Below, one piece after another: positions 36,791 through 44,627 of a stretch of 51,740 nt of DNA (positions are counted from its first letter, which is position 1; the number at the start of each line of letters is the position of its first letter). This DNA is from Chloroflexota bacterium. GTDB lineage: Bacteria > Chloroflexota > Limnocylindria > Limnocylindrales > CSP1-4. The stretch spans positions 57,541-109,280 of the forward strand of contig PMYK01000041.1 of NCBI GenBank assembly GCA_003171255.1, written 5' to 3'. The translations under genes were made by a program, and so were the position numbers. The notes beneath the pieces were generated by a model, which was not told the DNA's origin, did not search any database, and was given only the letters and a program-made list of their open reading frames with translations.

Positions 36791-37702
36791 CTACCGCGCG
36801 CTCCGCCGCTCTGGCTGCGGCCTGGCTCGCCCGCTGCCACGGACTCGGGCCACGATGCCCCGTGAACGACCGGCCTCGGCCGCCCGTCGTTCGGCGCGAT
36901 CGACGAAACCCGAAAGCTCGATCTGCTCGGCGAAGCCTTGAGATTCTGCGCCACGACCCGGGACGAGCGGCCGTCGGGTGTCCTGCCAGCCCTCGGGCAG
37001 CCGACGCCTCGCCTCGAGCTCGTCCGGCTCGTTGCCGGCAGGGGGGACCTGCCCGGCGTGGCCGGTGCACACGAACAGCGCGAACGAAGCAACGGCGTGG
37101 CCGATGATGGCCGCGCCGATCCCGCCGGTCGCGAGCGTGGCCCAGCCGAATACCAGACCCATGCCGAGCGACACCAGGAGCAGCGAGCGGTGCCGCCCCG
37201 GCGCAGCCGAGCGCGTGACCAGGACGTAGCCCAGGGCCGCGACCAGGATGGCGACGCCGTCGGGCAGCCCGATCGCGACCAGCGTCCCGAGCAGCGCTCC
37301 GCGAAAAGCCGCCTCATCGATGAGGGCCGTGGCAATGGAGTTGAGAGCCGCGCCCGGATAGGCCGCGGCCGGCGGGTACCGGAGATACCCGTAGCGCAAC
37401 CAGGCGAGCGCCGCTGCCTGCGCCAGGCCGAGAGCGGCCAGGATCGCCCCGAAAAGGAGGACGTCGGATCGGTGCCCGACCAACAGGAACAGCACGTCAT
37501 GCGGCTGGGGGTGGACGATGTAGAGCGCCGCCACGAGTGCCAGACCGATCAGGTACCAGGAGAGTCGCGTCAAGAAGCCGCGCCGGCGTCGGCCCGGCTC
37601 ATCGAACTCGGCCGTGCCGAACCGGCCTGCCTCGAGGCGCAGCAACATCAGGACCATGAAGAAGCCGGAGGCGATGAGGACCCGGACCGTTTCGGCCGTC
37701 AT
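36791..37702 (-). CDS. CPBP-family intramembrane protease-like protein
   Basis: A 303-residue membrane protein with about seven hydrophobic segments (residues 5-20, 40-60, 75-100, 120 onwards) and a basic, disordered C-terminus from about residue 210. [17 protein letters not shown] resembles the CAAX/CPBP first motif (EExxxR, here DEAAFR) and [12 protein letters not shown] the HxxxN/B region, so a type-II CAAX-like fold is likely though the motif is not perfect. Bacterial members are often bacteriocin immunity or membrane proteases; function here is unknown. The ATG overlaps the lepA stop (ATGA). Confidence 0.7.
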   Translation of the reverse strand: MTAETVRVLIASGFFMVLMLLRLEAGRFGTAEFDEPGRRRRGFLTRLSWYLIGLALVAALYIVHPQPHDVLFLLVGHRSDVLLFGAILAALGLAQAAALAWLRYGYLRYPPAAAYPGAALNSIATALIDEAAFRGALLGTLVAIGLPDGVAILVAALGYVLVTRSAAPGRHRSLLLVSLGMGLVFGWATLATGGIGAAIIGHAVASFALFVCTGHAGQVPPAGNEPDELEARRRLPEGWQDTRRPLVPGRGAESQGFAEQIELSGFVDRAERRAAEAGRSRGIVARVRGSGRARPQPERRSAR

Positions 37703-39510
37703 ACCTCGTCCATTCGAAGAACCGCCAGGAACGCTTCCTGCGGGATCTCGACGGACCCGACCCGCTTCATGCGCTGCTTGCCCTCTTTCTGCTTCTCGAG
37801 CAGCTTGCGCTTGCGGGTGATGTCGCCGCCGTAGCACTTGGCCAGGACGTTCTTGCGCATTGCCGCGACGGTCTCGCGGGCGATGACGTTGGAACCGATG
37901 GCGGCCTGGACGGCGATCTCGAACATTTGCCGCGGGATCAGGCCACGCAGTCGATGGACCAGCTCGCGGCCGATCGCCTGGGCCCGGTCTCGGTGGACGA
38001 TGACCGACAGGGCGTCGACGGGCTCGCCCGCGACGAGGACGTCGACCTTGACCAGGTTGGCGGCTCGGTAGCCGATCTCCTCGAAGTCCATCGATGCGTA
38101 GCCCTGAGTTCGAGTCTTGAGCTGGTCGTAGAAATCGACGATGACCTCGCCGAGCGGCAACTCGAAGTTGAGCAGGACGCGCTTCGGGTCGAGGTACTCC
38201 ATGCCCAGGAACGCCCCGCGCCGGTTCTTGGTCAGCTCCATGAGCGTGCCGATGTAGGTGGAGGGTGTCACGATCCCGAGCTTGACCCAGGGCTCGAGTA
38301 TCTCCTCGATCTGGCCGGCATCCGGCATCTTTGAAGGGTTGTCGACCATGATGGTTCCCTGCCCGTTGATGAGCACCACCTGGTATTCGACCGAGGGCGC
38401 CGAGGCGATCAGCTCCTGGCCGAATTCGCGCTCGAGCCGCTCCTCGACGATCTCCATGTGGAGCAGGCCCAGGAACCCGCAGCGGAAGCCAAAGCCGAGC
38501 GCGACCGAGCTTTCGGGTTCGAACGAGAAGCTGGCGTCGTTGAGATGCAGCTTCTCCATCGCGTCGCGCAGGTTCGGATACTCGGAGCCGACGATCGGGT
38601 AGATACCCGCGAAGACGAGGGCTTTGGCCGGCTGGTAGCCTGCCAGCGGACGGTCCGCCGGGGCGGCGACGGTCGTGACGGTGTCGCCCACCTGCGCCTC
38701 GCGCACGCTCTTGAGGCCGGTGGCCACGTATCCCACATCGCCCGCCCGCAGCTCCGGCATGGACACTTGCTGAGGCTTGAAGAAGCCCAACTCTATTAGC
38801 TCGGCCTCTGCTCCGGAACCCATGAGGCGGATGTTGTCGTGGGCACGCAACGTGCCCTGGGCGAGCCGGACGTAGACCACCACGCCCTTGTAGGCATCGT
38901 AGTGCGAGTCGAAGATGAGGCCCTGAACCGGCGCGTCCGGGTCGCCCTTGGGTGGCGGAATGCGCTGCACGATTGCCTCGAGGATCTCTGCCACTCCGGT
39001 GCCGTCCTTGGCCGATGCCAGCAGCACTTCCTCGCGTGGCATAGCCAGGACGCTCTCGAGCTCCTCGATGACCACATCGGGCTGGGCCGAAGGCAGGTCG
39101 ATCTTGTTTAGGACGGGGATGATCGTCAGGTTCTGCTTGAGAGCGAGGTGGACGTTGGCGAGCGTCTGAGCCTCGATCCCCTGGGTGGCGTCGACCACCA
39201 GGATTGCGCCTTCGCAGGCCTGCAGGCTGCGGCTGACCTCGTAGCTGAAGTCGACGTGGCCGGGGGTATCGATCAGATTGAGGCCGTACACCAGGCCGTC
39301 GGCGGCGGTGTATTCGAGCCGCACCGCCCGGGCTTTGATGGTGATGCCGTGCTCCTTCTCCAGGTCCATGGAGTCGAGCATCTGGCTCGTCATCTGCCGC
39401 GCGTCGACGGTGTGGGTCAGCTCGAGCAGCCGGTCGGACAGGGTCGTCTTGCCGTGGTCGATGTGGGCGATGATCGAGAAGTTGCGCAGCCGGTCTTGCG
39501 GAATGGTCAC
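37699..39510 (-). CDS. lepA: Elongation factor 4 (LepA)
   Basis: Ribosome-associated GTPase of 603 residues that acts on stalled or mis-translocated ribosomes. The G motifs are [20 protein letters not shown] (G1), GITIKARAV (G2), [14 protein letters not shown] (G3) and PVLNKIDLP (G4), and the LepA-specific C-terminal domain ends [20 protein letters not shown]. Length and domain order are normal. The stop overlaps the next gene (ATGA), giving a lepA-CPBP-hemW cluster on the minus strand. Confidence 0.97.
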   Translation of the reverse strand: MTIPQDRLRNFSIIAHIDHGKTTLSDRLLELTHTVDARQMTSQMLDSMDLEKEHGITIKARAVRLEYTAADGLVYGLNLIDTPGHVDFSYEVSRSLQACEGAILVVDATQGIEAQTLANVHLALKQNLTIIPVLNKIDLPSAQPDVVIEELESVLAMPREEVLLASAKDGTGVAEILEAIVQRIPPPKGDPDAPVQGLIFDSHYDAYKGVVVYVRLAQGTLRAHDNIRLMGSGAEAELIELGFFKPQQVSMPELRAGDVGYVATGLKSVREAQVGDTVTTVAAPADRPLAGYQPAKALVFAGIYPIVGSEYPNLRDAMEKLHLNDASFSFEPESSVALGFGFRCGFLGLLHMEIVEERLEREFGQELIASAPSVEYQVVLINGQGTIMVDNPSKMPDAGQIEEILEPWVKLGIVTPSTYIGTLMELTKNRRGAFLGMEYLDPKRVLLNFELPLGEVIVDFYDQLKTRTQGYASMDFEEIGYRAANLVKVDVLVAGEPVDALSVIVHRDRAQAIGRELVHRLRGLIPRQMFEIAVQAAIGSNVIARETVAAMRKNVLAKCYGGDITRKRKLLEKQKEGKQRMKRVGSVEIPQEAFLAVLRMDEV

Positions 39511-39590
39511 GCGTTGGAGTTTAGCGGGGACGGCCGCTCAAGCAGGCGATACGATTCGGGGTGGCATCAATCGACGGAATGGAGGGCGGC

Positions 39591-40088
39591 ATGACGACCG
39601 GCGACGACTGGCGGGCGGATCGGATCGGGGCGGCGCTGCGGGGCGAGAACCCAAACGTACTGCGGCGGCTGAACCGCAGCTTCGCGGTCATGGGCGACCC
39701 GCAATTCCTCCCCGGCTACTGCGTGCTGCTCGCGGACGATCCCCAGATCACGCGGCTGAGCGACCTGGCGCGGCAGGCTCGCCTCCTGTACCTCGCCGAT
39801 CTCGATCGCCTGGCCGAAGCCGTCGAGATCGCGTGTCGCGGTCTGGACCCGGCCTTTCGGCGCGTCAACATCGAGATCCTCGGCAATAGGGACGCGTTCT
39901 TGCACGCGCACGTATGGCCGCGGTATGACTGGGAGCCGCCGGAACTCGTCGGCAGGCCGGTATGGCACTACCCACAGGAGTGCTGGAGCGACGCAGGGTC
40001 GGCGCTGGGCCCGCAGCACGATCGGTTGAGAGCCGCCCTCGTCGACGCGCTGGACGCGCTCACAACGTCGGCCGACACTCCCGCCTGA
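39591..40088 (+). CDS. HIT-like diadenosine-polyphosphate hydrolase family protein
   Basis: A 165-residue protein of the HIT fold. NIEILGNRDAFLHAHVWPRY resembles the active-site region of Ap4A-hydrolase-type HIT proteins (His-x-His-x-His), but the third His position is Trp (LHAHVW), so only two of the triad His remain. FAVMGDPQFLPGYCVLL is the usual strand pair before the active site. ATG at 39591 follows GGAGGG and is preferred; a GTG at 39561 lies 5 nt after a TACGAT -10-like hexamer, so a leaderless start 10 codons earlier is possible. Function is uncertain; nucleotide binding is probable. Confidence 0.75.
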   Translation: MTTGDDWRADRIGAALRGENPNVLRRLNRSFAVMGDPQFLPGYCVLLADDPQITRLSDLARQARLLYLADLDRLAEAVEIACRGLDPAFRRVNIEILGNRDAFLHAHVWPRYDWEPPELVGRPVWHYPQECWSDAGSALGPQHDRLRAALVDALDALTTSADTPA

Positions 40089-40128
40089 CTAAACCCGGCC
40101 GTGCCCAGACTTGCACGCGGCTTGGTGC

Positions 40129-40166
40129 GGGACCCCAGGTCGCCACCGCCCTGGCGACACGGTCCC
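40129..40166. terminator. Bidirectional hairpin between convergent genes
   Basis: GGGACC/GGTCCC flanks an inner perfect stem GTCGCCA/TGGCGAC with a 6-nt loop. It lies between the stops of the HIT-like gene and the DUF4332 gene, so may end both transcripts. Confidence 0.65.
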
Positions 40167-40180
40167 GAGGGCTACTCCAC

Positions 40181-40582
40181 TTAGTACTGGACGATCCGCG
40201 GCAGCGTCTTGGCTTCCTGGATCCAGGCTGTGACCATCTCCACGGTGGGCAGGCGACGGACGAGGTTGCGGGCCGCGTTCGCTTCGGCGAGGGTCTCGGT
40301 GAGGTTGACGGCGTTGCGCTGAGCCAGCTCCGGCACGGTGTCGACGCCGGCGACCTCGAGCAGGTCGGAGTACTCCGAGCCGATGCCGTTGATGCGATAC
40401 AGGTCGACGCGGTTGACCCACTTGAGGATGAAAGCGTGGCCGATGCCCGACGCCTTCTCGAGCTCCTCGCGACCCTTTTCGGTGGCGCCCCGCTCGAGCA
40501 GATCGTCGGTCGTTCTCACTCCGACGGCTTCGAGCTGTTCGGCATAGACGGGGCCGATCCCCTCGACATCGATGACCTTCAC
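40181..40582 (-). CDS. DUF4332 helix-hairpin-helix protein
   Basis: A 133-residue protein whose sequence KVIDVEGIGPVYAEQLEAVGVRTTDDLLERGAT and RINGIGSEYSDLLEVAGVDTVPELAQRN are two helix-hairpin-helix-like units (GIGPxYAExLxxxGV), the DUF4332 pattern. Such units usually bind DNA or mediate protein contacts; no activity is known for this family. The start is a GTG at 40582, with GGAGG 6 nt before it, rather than a longer frame. It stands alone, convergent with the HIT-like gene and divergent from rpsT. Confidence 0.85.
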   Translation of the reverse strand: MKVIDVEGIGPVYAEQLEAVGVRTTDDLLERGATEKGREELEKASGIGHAFILKWVNRVDLYRINGIGSEYSDLLEVAGVDTVPELAQRNAVNLTETLAEANAARNLVRRLPTVEMVTAWIQEAKTLPRIVQY

Positions 40583-40742
40583 TGGATCCTCCAGGTGGCA
40601 GCATTCGTTTGTATGCCCGGCGATTATGCGGCCTGTAGAGCTCTGCCCGACAGTACCGAATTGGTGCTGCCGACCACGATTTCCCCCGCCTGATCCCCGA
40701 AGGCCGACTTCGGTCACGCGCCTGCGCGTGTACACAGGACTC

Positions 40743-40751
40743 TGCTACCAT
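40743..40751 (+). promoter_or_regulatory. Candidate extended -10 of rpsT
   Basis: TGCTACCAT is a TGnTAnnnT extended -10, 71 nt before the S20 start. An 8-bp palindrome GTGTACAC lies just upstream at 40728-40735. No strong -35 is seen. Confidence 0.4.
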
Positions 40752-40822
40752 CAACCGTCGCGTCAGTCGGCCCAGTTTCGGTTGCCTGTCGCCTTCCTTC
40801 TGCAGCATAGAGGTCTTCGAAC

Positions 40823-41611
40823 TTGGCCAAGACGCCCCGAGGCTGGACCGGCGCCCGCACGCCGTCAGCGATCAAGCGGGTCCGCCAGGCAGAGCGCCGG
40901 CGGGCCATCAATCAACCGCGCAGGAGCGCGGCGAAGACGTACGCCACGAACGCCATCAAGGTCGCCAGCGGCGCCAGCGAAGGCGATACCGCGACCGCGT
41001 TGGCCGAGGCGATGAGCGCGCTCGACAAGGCCGCGAAGGTCGGGGCGATCCACCCCAACAACGCCGCCCGCCGCAAATCGCGCCTGGTCCTCAGGCTGAA
41101 TGCCCTGGCCGCGGGAACCGCGGTGCAGACCACCCGCGCGACCAAGACCACGGGCTCCGCCGCAGCCGTCAAGGCCGCACGGACCCGCATCGCCTCCGGC
41201 AAGGCCACCAAAGCAAAGGGCCCGCAAACCGCCGCCGGCAAGGCCAAGGCCGCACTGTCGAGGACGGCACGCGCGGAGACCACTCCGGTCGCCGCGGCTC
41301 CAGCCGCTCCGAAGGCCGCCGGCAAGGCTGAGAAGCCCGCGACCAAGTCTCCGGCGAAGGCCGCCGGCAAGGCTGAGAAGCCCACGCCTAAGGCCGCGGC
41401 CAAGGCTCCGGCTAAGGCCGCCGGCAAGGCTGAGAAGCCCGCGGCGAAGGCCGCCGCCAAGGCTCCGGCTAAGGCCGCCGCTAAGGCTGAGAAGCCCGCG
41501 TCAAAGGCCGCCGCCAAGGCTCCGGCTAAGGCCGCCGCCAAGGCTCCGGCTAAGGCCGCCGCCAAGGCTGAGAAGCCCGCGGCGAAGGCCGAGAAGAAGC
41601 CCAAGGGCTAA
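40823..41611 (+). CDS. rpsT: 30S ribosomal protein S20 with long histone-H1-like tail
   Basis: A 262-residue protein. Residues 1 to about 95 are bS20: SAIKRVRQAERRRAINQPRR, TNAIKVAS and KAAKVGAIHPNNAARRKSRL are the family blocks. S20 normally stops there (about 85-95 residues). Here a linker (97-160) leads to about 100 residues of repeated Lys/Ala/Pro such as KAPAKAA, AEKPA and AGKAEKP, resembling the tails of histone H1 or mycobacterial HupB. The start is TTG with AGAGGTC upstream, chosen because it yields MAKTP. The tail is very basic and should bind RNA or DNA; no function is known. A strong hairpin terminator follows. Confidence 0.92.
   Translation: MAKTPRGWTGARTPSAIKRVRQAERRRAINQPRRSAAKTYATNAIKVASGASEGDTATALAEAMSALDKAAKVGAIHPNNAARRKSRLVLRLNALAAGTAVQTTRATKTTGSAAAVKAARTRIASGKATKAKGPQTAAGKAKAALSRTARAETTPVAAAPAAPKAAGKAEKPATKSPAKAAGKAEKPTPKAAAKAPAKAAGKAEKPAAKAAAKAPAKAAAKAEKPASKAAAKAPAKAAAKAPAKAAAKAEKPAAKAEKKPKG
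41308..41600 (+). repeat. Degenerate tandem repeat coding the Lys/Ala/Pro tail of S20
   Basis: Related units such as AAGGCTGAGAAGCCC and AAGGCTCCGGCTAAGGCCGCC recur about every 24-45 bases throughout the 3' third of rpsT. They are in-frame, imperfect and probably prone to length change. Confidence 0.85.
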
Positions 41612-41635
41612 GCTCCCGCGCACTCGCACCAATAC

Positions 41636-41661
41636 CGGGCCAGGTCGAAAGACCTGGCCCG
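41636..41661 (+). terminator. rpsT terminator
   Basis: CGGGCCAGGTC-GAAA-GACCTGGCCCG is a perfect 11-bp stem with a GNRA tetraloop, 24 nt past the S20 stop, followed by TTCGATT. Confidence 0.85.
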
Positions 41662-41699
41662 TTCGATTCCGGGGCACCAGGGCAGCCCCAACGCCCGAG

Positions 41700-41762
41700 C
41701 TGGCCACGGCGATAATCCCGCCGCCGCCGGCCGTGGTCACCACCCAGTCAGGCAAGCCGTAG
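41700..41762 (+). pseudogene. Probable 3' remnant of a third SGAT-type small gene
   Basis: One frame reads LATAIIPPPPAVVTTQSGKP and then a stop. Its end, AVVTTQSGKP, matches the end of the second small protein 0.9 kb downstream (AVIVKTTQSGKVVP), allowing two short gaps. No start codon or upstream coding part of such a gene is left between it and the rpsT terminator, so it looks like a truncated copy. Chance similarity of a short Pro/Val-rich stretch cannot be excluded. Confidence 0.4.
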
Positions 41763-41952
41763 CTGACGCTGCGCCAGGACCCGGCGGCCGTCTGGTCTCA
41801 CCTGAGCAAGCTCCACCGAACGTCCATAGCGCCTCCTCTGCCGCTTCACGGTCGTTCCACGCCCAGGGCCGAGATTCATTCTCGGCCCGACGGCCCGAAT
41901 CGCGAAGAGCGCAGGTAATGGGTCGCCAGACTTCGATAGGCAGGAGATCGCG
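41763..41952 (+). other. Upstream region of the ApbE/ferric-reductase operon
   Basis: 190 nt with no supported gene. It should contain the operon's promoter, but no clear -35/-10 pair is visible. Confidence 0.3.
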
Positions 41953-42255
41953 ATGAACTCGATCCATCGCTTGGGTGTGACCATCGCCGGCGTCGCCACG
42001 ATTGCCACAGTGGCCGGGGCCTTCGTCGTGCAGGGCTACGCGGCCGCACAGCAGACCACGTCCCAGGCAACCGCGACGATCGGAACGCCGGCGGCGACGG
42101 CGTCGCTCGGCCCGGAGATCGTGTACGTCAACCCGGTGCAGTCCCCGCAGGTCATCCACGTCACGAAGACACAGCCTCCGGCTCAGCAGCCACCGGCGAT
42201 CCACGTTGTCGTGCCGTCCGTTCACGGCGACGACAATGGTGGCGGCGACAACTGA
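41953..42255 (+). CDS. Small membrane-anchored protein, SGAT-family paralogue
   Basis: A 100-residue protein of unknown function, first gene of the cluster. An N-terminal hydrophobic segment (about 8-28: VTIAGVATIATVAGAFVV) is a signal anchor, so the rest should lie outside the membrane. The outside part is rich in Thr/Ala/Val/Pro and His/Asp at its end (HGDDNGGGDN). It resembles the next protein in spacing: AQQTTSQAT here against AQQAVSGAT there, then EIVYVNPVQ against ITYIQLQ, and VIHVTKT against VIVKTTQ. GGAG lies 6 nt before the ATG. Its stop overlaps the next start by one base (TGATG). Confidence 0.75.
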   Translation: MNSIHRLGVTIAGVATIATVAGAFVVQGYAAAQQTTSQATATIGTPAATASLGPEIVYVNPVQSPQVIHVTKTQPPAQQPPAIHVVVPSVHGDDNGGGDN

Positions 42256-42674
42256 TGGACGATCCGAACTTCGCCCGACTCGAGCCGCCTCCCCTGGTGC
42301 GGCGGGCGCCCTCTCCGCCTGTCACCCACGCCCCAAAGGCCAGGCCTGACCCGAAGCCGATGCGACTCGCGCTTGGTGCGGCAGGACTCGCTGCGCTGTC
42401 GGCCATCGTTACGGGAATAGTGGTGCCGCCCAGGGCAGTGCTGCTCCCGCCGGCGAACGCCCAGCAGGCTGTTTCGGGCGCAACCGGGGCGTCGATCGCG
42501 ATCCAGCGGCCGATCACCTACATCCAGCTACAGGCAGGCCAGACGGCGCCTCCAGGAGCCAAGGTCATCGACCCGGCGGCGCCTAAGCCGGTCACGGTCG
42601 TGACTACAGTTCCCGCGCCTGCGCAGAAGGCCGTCATCGTCAAGACCACGCAATCTGGCAAGGTCGTGCCGTGA
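42255..42674 (+). CDS. Small membrane protein with SGAT flavinylation-like motif
   Basis: A 139-residue protein of unknown function. A Pro/Arg-rich cytoplasmic N-terminus (1-35) precedes one transmembrane segment (about 37-57), with the C-terminal part outside. There, AQQAVSGATGAS (residues 69-80) contains the SGAT core that ApbE uses to attach FMN to Thr in NqrB/NqrC/RnfG-type proteins (Dxx[S/T]GAT); the usual Asp is Gln71 here, so the motif is degenerate. The remainder, to TTQSGKVVP, is Val/Thr/Pro/Ala-rich. It overlaps the ApbE gene by GTGA, strong evidence for a functional pair. No FMN_bind domain is visible. Being an FMN carrier is an inference. Confidence 0.75.
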   Translation: MDDPNFARLEPPPLVRRAPSPPVTHAPKARPDPKPMRLALGAAGLAALSAIVTGIVVPPRAVLLPPANAQQAVSGATGASIAIQRPITYIQLQAGQTAPPGAKVIDPAAPKPVTVVTTVPAPAQKAVIVKTTQSGKVVP

Positions 42675-43711
42675 TCACCAAGCGAGACCTTCGAGGTTCG
42701 CGGCCGCTCGGGCGGGGGCGCGACAACGCCCAGCCGACCGTGTCTCCCCTCTGGGGGCCCATTTACGGCACGACCACGAGCGTCGAGCCGATCGTCCCGT
42801 TCAGCCACGCCGCCTTCTCGATGGGCGGCCGGCTCGTGCTCCACCTCGACGCAGACGACGAGCGTCGCGACGAGGCCGGCGCCGCGACCGCGTTCGTGGC
42901 CGAGCGGATTGGGCGCTGGGCGGCGCGGATTACCAGGCACTCGGAGACGTCCGACCTTTCGGTCCTCAACTCGGATCTGCGCGACGAAGTCCCCCTCCGC
43001 CCGACTCTTGCCGCCGTCCTCAGAGCCGGACGCATGATCACCGAGTCGACGGAAGGCTTGGCGGACATCACCCTCCTCGACGCCCGCCTGGCAGCCGAGG
43101 GGCTGGCCGACGAACCGAACGATCGGTTCTCGCACGCCTTCGATTGGTCACTGGTGTCCCGTCGTCGCGGTTCGGCGGTGGTGCGCCGCCAACCCGGCCT
43201 GCGCTTCGACCTCGACGGCGTGGGCAAGGGCTGGATCGCCGATCGGGCCCTCCGTCTCCTTTCCGAGTGGCCGAGCGCAATAGTCGATGCGGACGGCGAC
43301 CTCGCGATCCGCTGCGCCCCGGGCAAGACCTGGGAAGTCGCGGTGGACGACCCGCGCACACCCGACACGTCCCTGGCCGTGCTGCGCCTGACGGCTACGA
43401 ATGGCGTGCCCGGTCAGTGGGGAGTGGCCACCTCCGGAACCTCGATACACCGCTGGATCGTGAACGGGGGCCTGAGTCACCACCTCATCGACCCTCGCAC
43501 CGGCAGGCCGGCCGCCACCGATGTGGTTCAGGCGACGGTGATTGCCGGTTCCGCGCTCCGCGCCGAAGGGCTCGCCAAAGCTGCGGTGATAGCCGGCAGC
43601 TACGAGGGACTCGCCCTCCTCGAGCGCGCTCGCGTCCGGGGCGCCGTCATCTTGACCGACAAGGGCGAGGCCGTCGCCCTGCCCCAGACACTCGCCCTGC
43701 TGGGCAACTGA
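42671..43711 (+). CDS. apbE: ApbE-family FAD:protein FMN transferase
   Basis: Enzyme family that moves FMN from FAD to a Thr (or Ser) in a target protein, usually outside the membrane. All key blocks are visible in 346 residues: HAAFSMGGRLVLHL (46-59), LRFDLDGVGKGWIADRA (177-193), AIVDADGDLAI (203-213) and ATSGTSIHRW with HHLIDPRTGRPA (253-281), the metal/FAD site. There is no signal peptide or lipobox, unlike most ApbE enzymes, so it may act in the cytoplasm or be exported in an unusual way. GTG start overlaps the preceding stop by 4 nt; the ferric-reductase-like gene follows at 10 nt. Acceptors are probably encoded just upstream. Confidence 0.92.
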   Translation: MITKRDLRGSRPLGRGRDNAQPTVSPLWGPIYGTTTSVEPIVPFSHAAFSMGGRLVLHLDADDERRDEAGAATAFVAERIGRWAARITRHSETSDLSVLNSDLRDEVPLRPTLAAVLRAGRMITESTEGLADITLLDARLAAEGLADEPNDRFSHAFDWSLVSRRRGSAVVRRQPGLRFDLDGVGKGWIADRALRLLSEWPSAIVDADGDLAIRCAPGKTWEVAVDDPRTPDTSLAVLRLTATNGVPGQWGVATSGTSIHRWIVNGGLSHHLIDPRTGRPAATDVVQATVIAGSALRAEGLAKAAVIAGSYEGLALLERARVRGAVILTDKGEAVALPQTLALLGN

Positions 43712-43721
43712 GGAGACCACC

Positions 43722-44597
43722 ATGTTCCCTCTCGAGCCTGACCGGCCGCCTCTGCCTCTTCGACCGCTCGCCGACCCGGCGGCGCGCCAATCCGGGCCAC
43801 GCCCGACCAGGGCCGGCGGCCCGGTCTACCGCGGGCTGCCCAGACTGGTGCGCCTGGCCATGTGGGTCATCGCAGCCCTCGTCATAGGTGGCGTCCTTGG
43901 CGCAACAGCGCCGACCGCGCTTCGACGTCTCGGTGCGGTCGCCGCGCTCCAGCCGGGCCTCCTCGCGTGGTACACCGTGCGCGCCCTCGGCTTCCTCGCC
44001 TACCTCGTCGTGGCCGGCTCGGTCCTGTACGGCCTGCTGCTGTCGACCAAGATCCTCGACGCGATAGCCCACCGGCCCGTGAGCTTCGCACTGCACAAAG
44101 ATCTGGCGGTAGTCGGCTTCGTACTGGCCGCCCTCCACGCCGTCATCCTGTCGGCGGACCAGAGCTTCGCCTTCACGCCGCGCGCGATCCTCGTCCCGTT
44201 CGCTTCGCCATACGCGGCGACGTGGGTCGGAATCGGCCAGCTGACCTTCTACGGCCTCGCGGTCGTGACGGCGAGCTTCTACGTTCGTCGCCAGATCGGC
44301 CAGCGGGCGTGGCGCCTGCTCCACTACCTGACATTCCTGGTGTTCATCGGCGCGATCGGCCACGGCGTGATGTCCGGCTCCGACAGCGGGTCGGTGTGGG
44401 CCTTCTGGCTGTACCTGGTGCCCGGCGCCGCCGCCGTATTCCTGCTCGTCTACCGGATCGTCGTCTCCATCTCCGCTCGGTTCTCGCGATCCGAGTCGGC
44501 GCGGCCGGTCGGCCAGAGCCCGTTGATCACCCGCGCTCCACTCGCATTCCCGGGCAGCCGCGTCAACGCCGACCGCCCGGGACCGACGCTTGACTAG
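43722..44597 (+). CDS. Ferric-reductase-like di-haem membrane protein
   Basis: A 291-residue membrane protein of the ferric reductase/NOX transmembrane (PF01794-like) type with about six to seven hydrophobic segments. Two pairs of His are spaced as haem ligands: His125/His139 (ALHKDLAVVGFVLAALHAVI) and His201/His214 (WRLLHYLTFLVFIGAIGHGV), so two haems b across the membrane are likely. There is no C-terminal FAD/NAD(P)-reductase domain, unlike FRE/NOX proteins; electrons would have to come from or go to separate flavin carriers, which fits the ApbE gene 10 nt upstream. GGAG lies 7 nt before the ATG. MsrQ is a possible functional analogue. Confidence 0.88.
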   Translation: MFPLEPDRPPLPLRPLADPAARQSGPRPTRAGGPVYRGLPRLVRLAMWVIAALVIGGVLGATAPTALRRLGAVAALQPGLLAWYTVRALGFLAYLVVAGSVLYGLLLSTKILDAIAHRPVSFALHKDLAVVGFVLAALHAVILSADQSFAFTPRAILVPFASPYAATWVGIGQLTFYGLAVVTASFYVRRQIGQRAWRLLHYLTFLVFIGAIGHGVMSGSDSGSVWAFWLYLVPGAAAVFLLVYRIVVSISARFSRSESARPVGQSPLITRAPLAFPGSRVNADRPGPTLD

Positions 44598-44627
44598 CAC
44601 AACCCCGCCGCTCCAAGGAGGTCTTCA

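Noticed and set aside
35415-37070. hemW extended about 110 codons upstream
   Set aside because: The extension is antisense-like, Arg-rich and overlaps the CPBP gene in another frame; the family starts near the GTG at 36737.
40728-40735. GTGTACAC palindrome as an operator of rpsT
   Set aside because: It is only 8 bp and single-copy in its surroundings; a chance palindrome is likely.
41308-41600. Repetitive block resembling a CRISPR array
   Set aside because: Repeats are in frame, imperfect and encode Lys/Ala/Pro in rpsT; there are no unique spacers of constant length and no cas genes.
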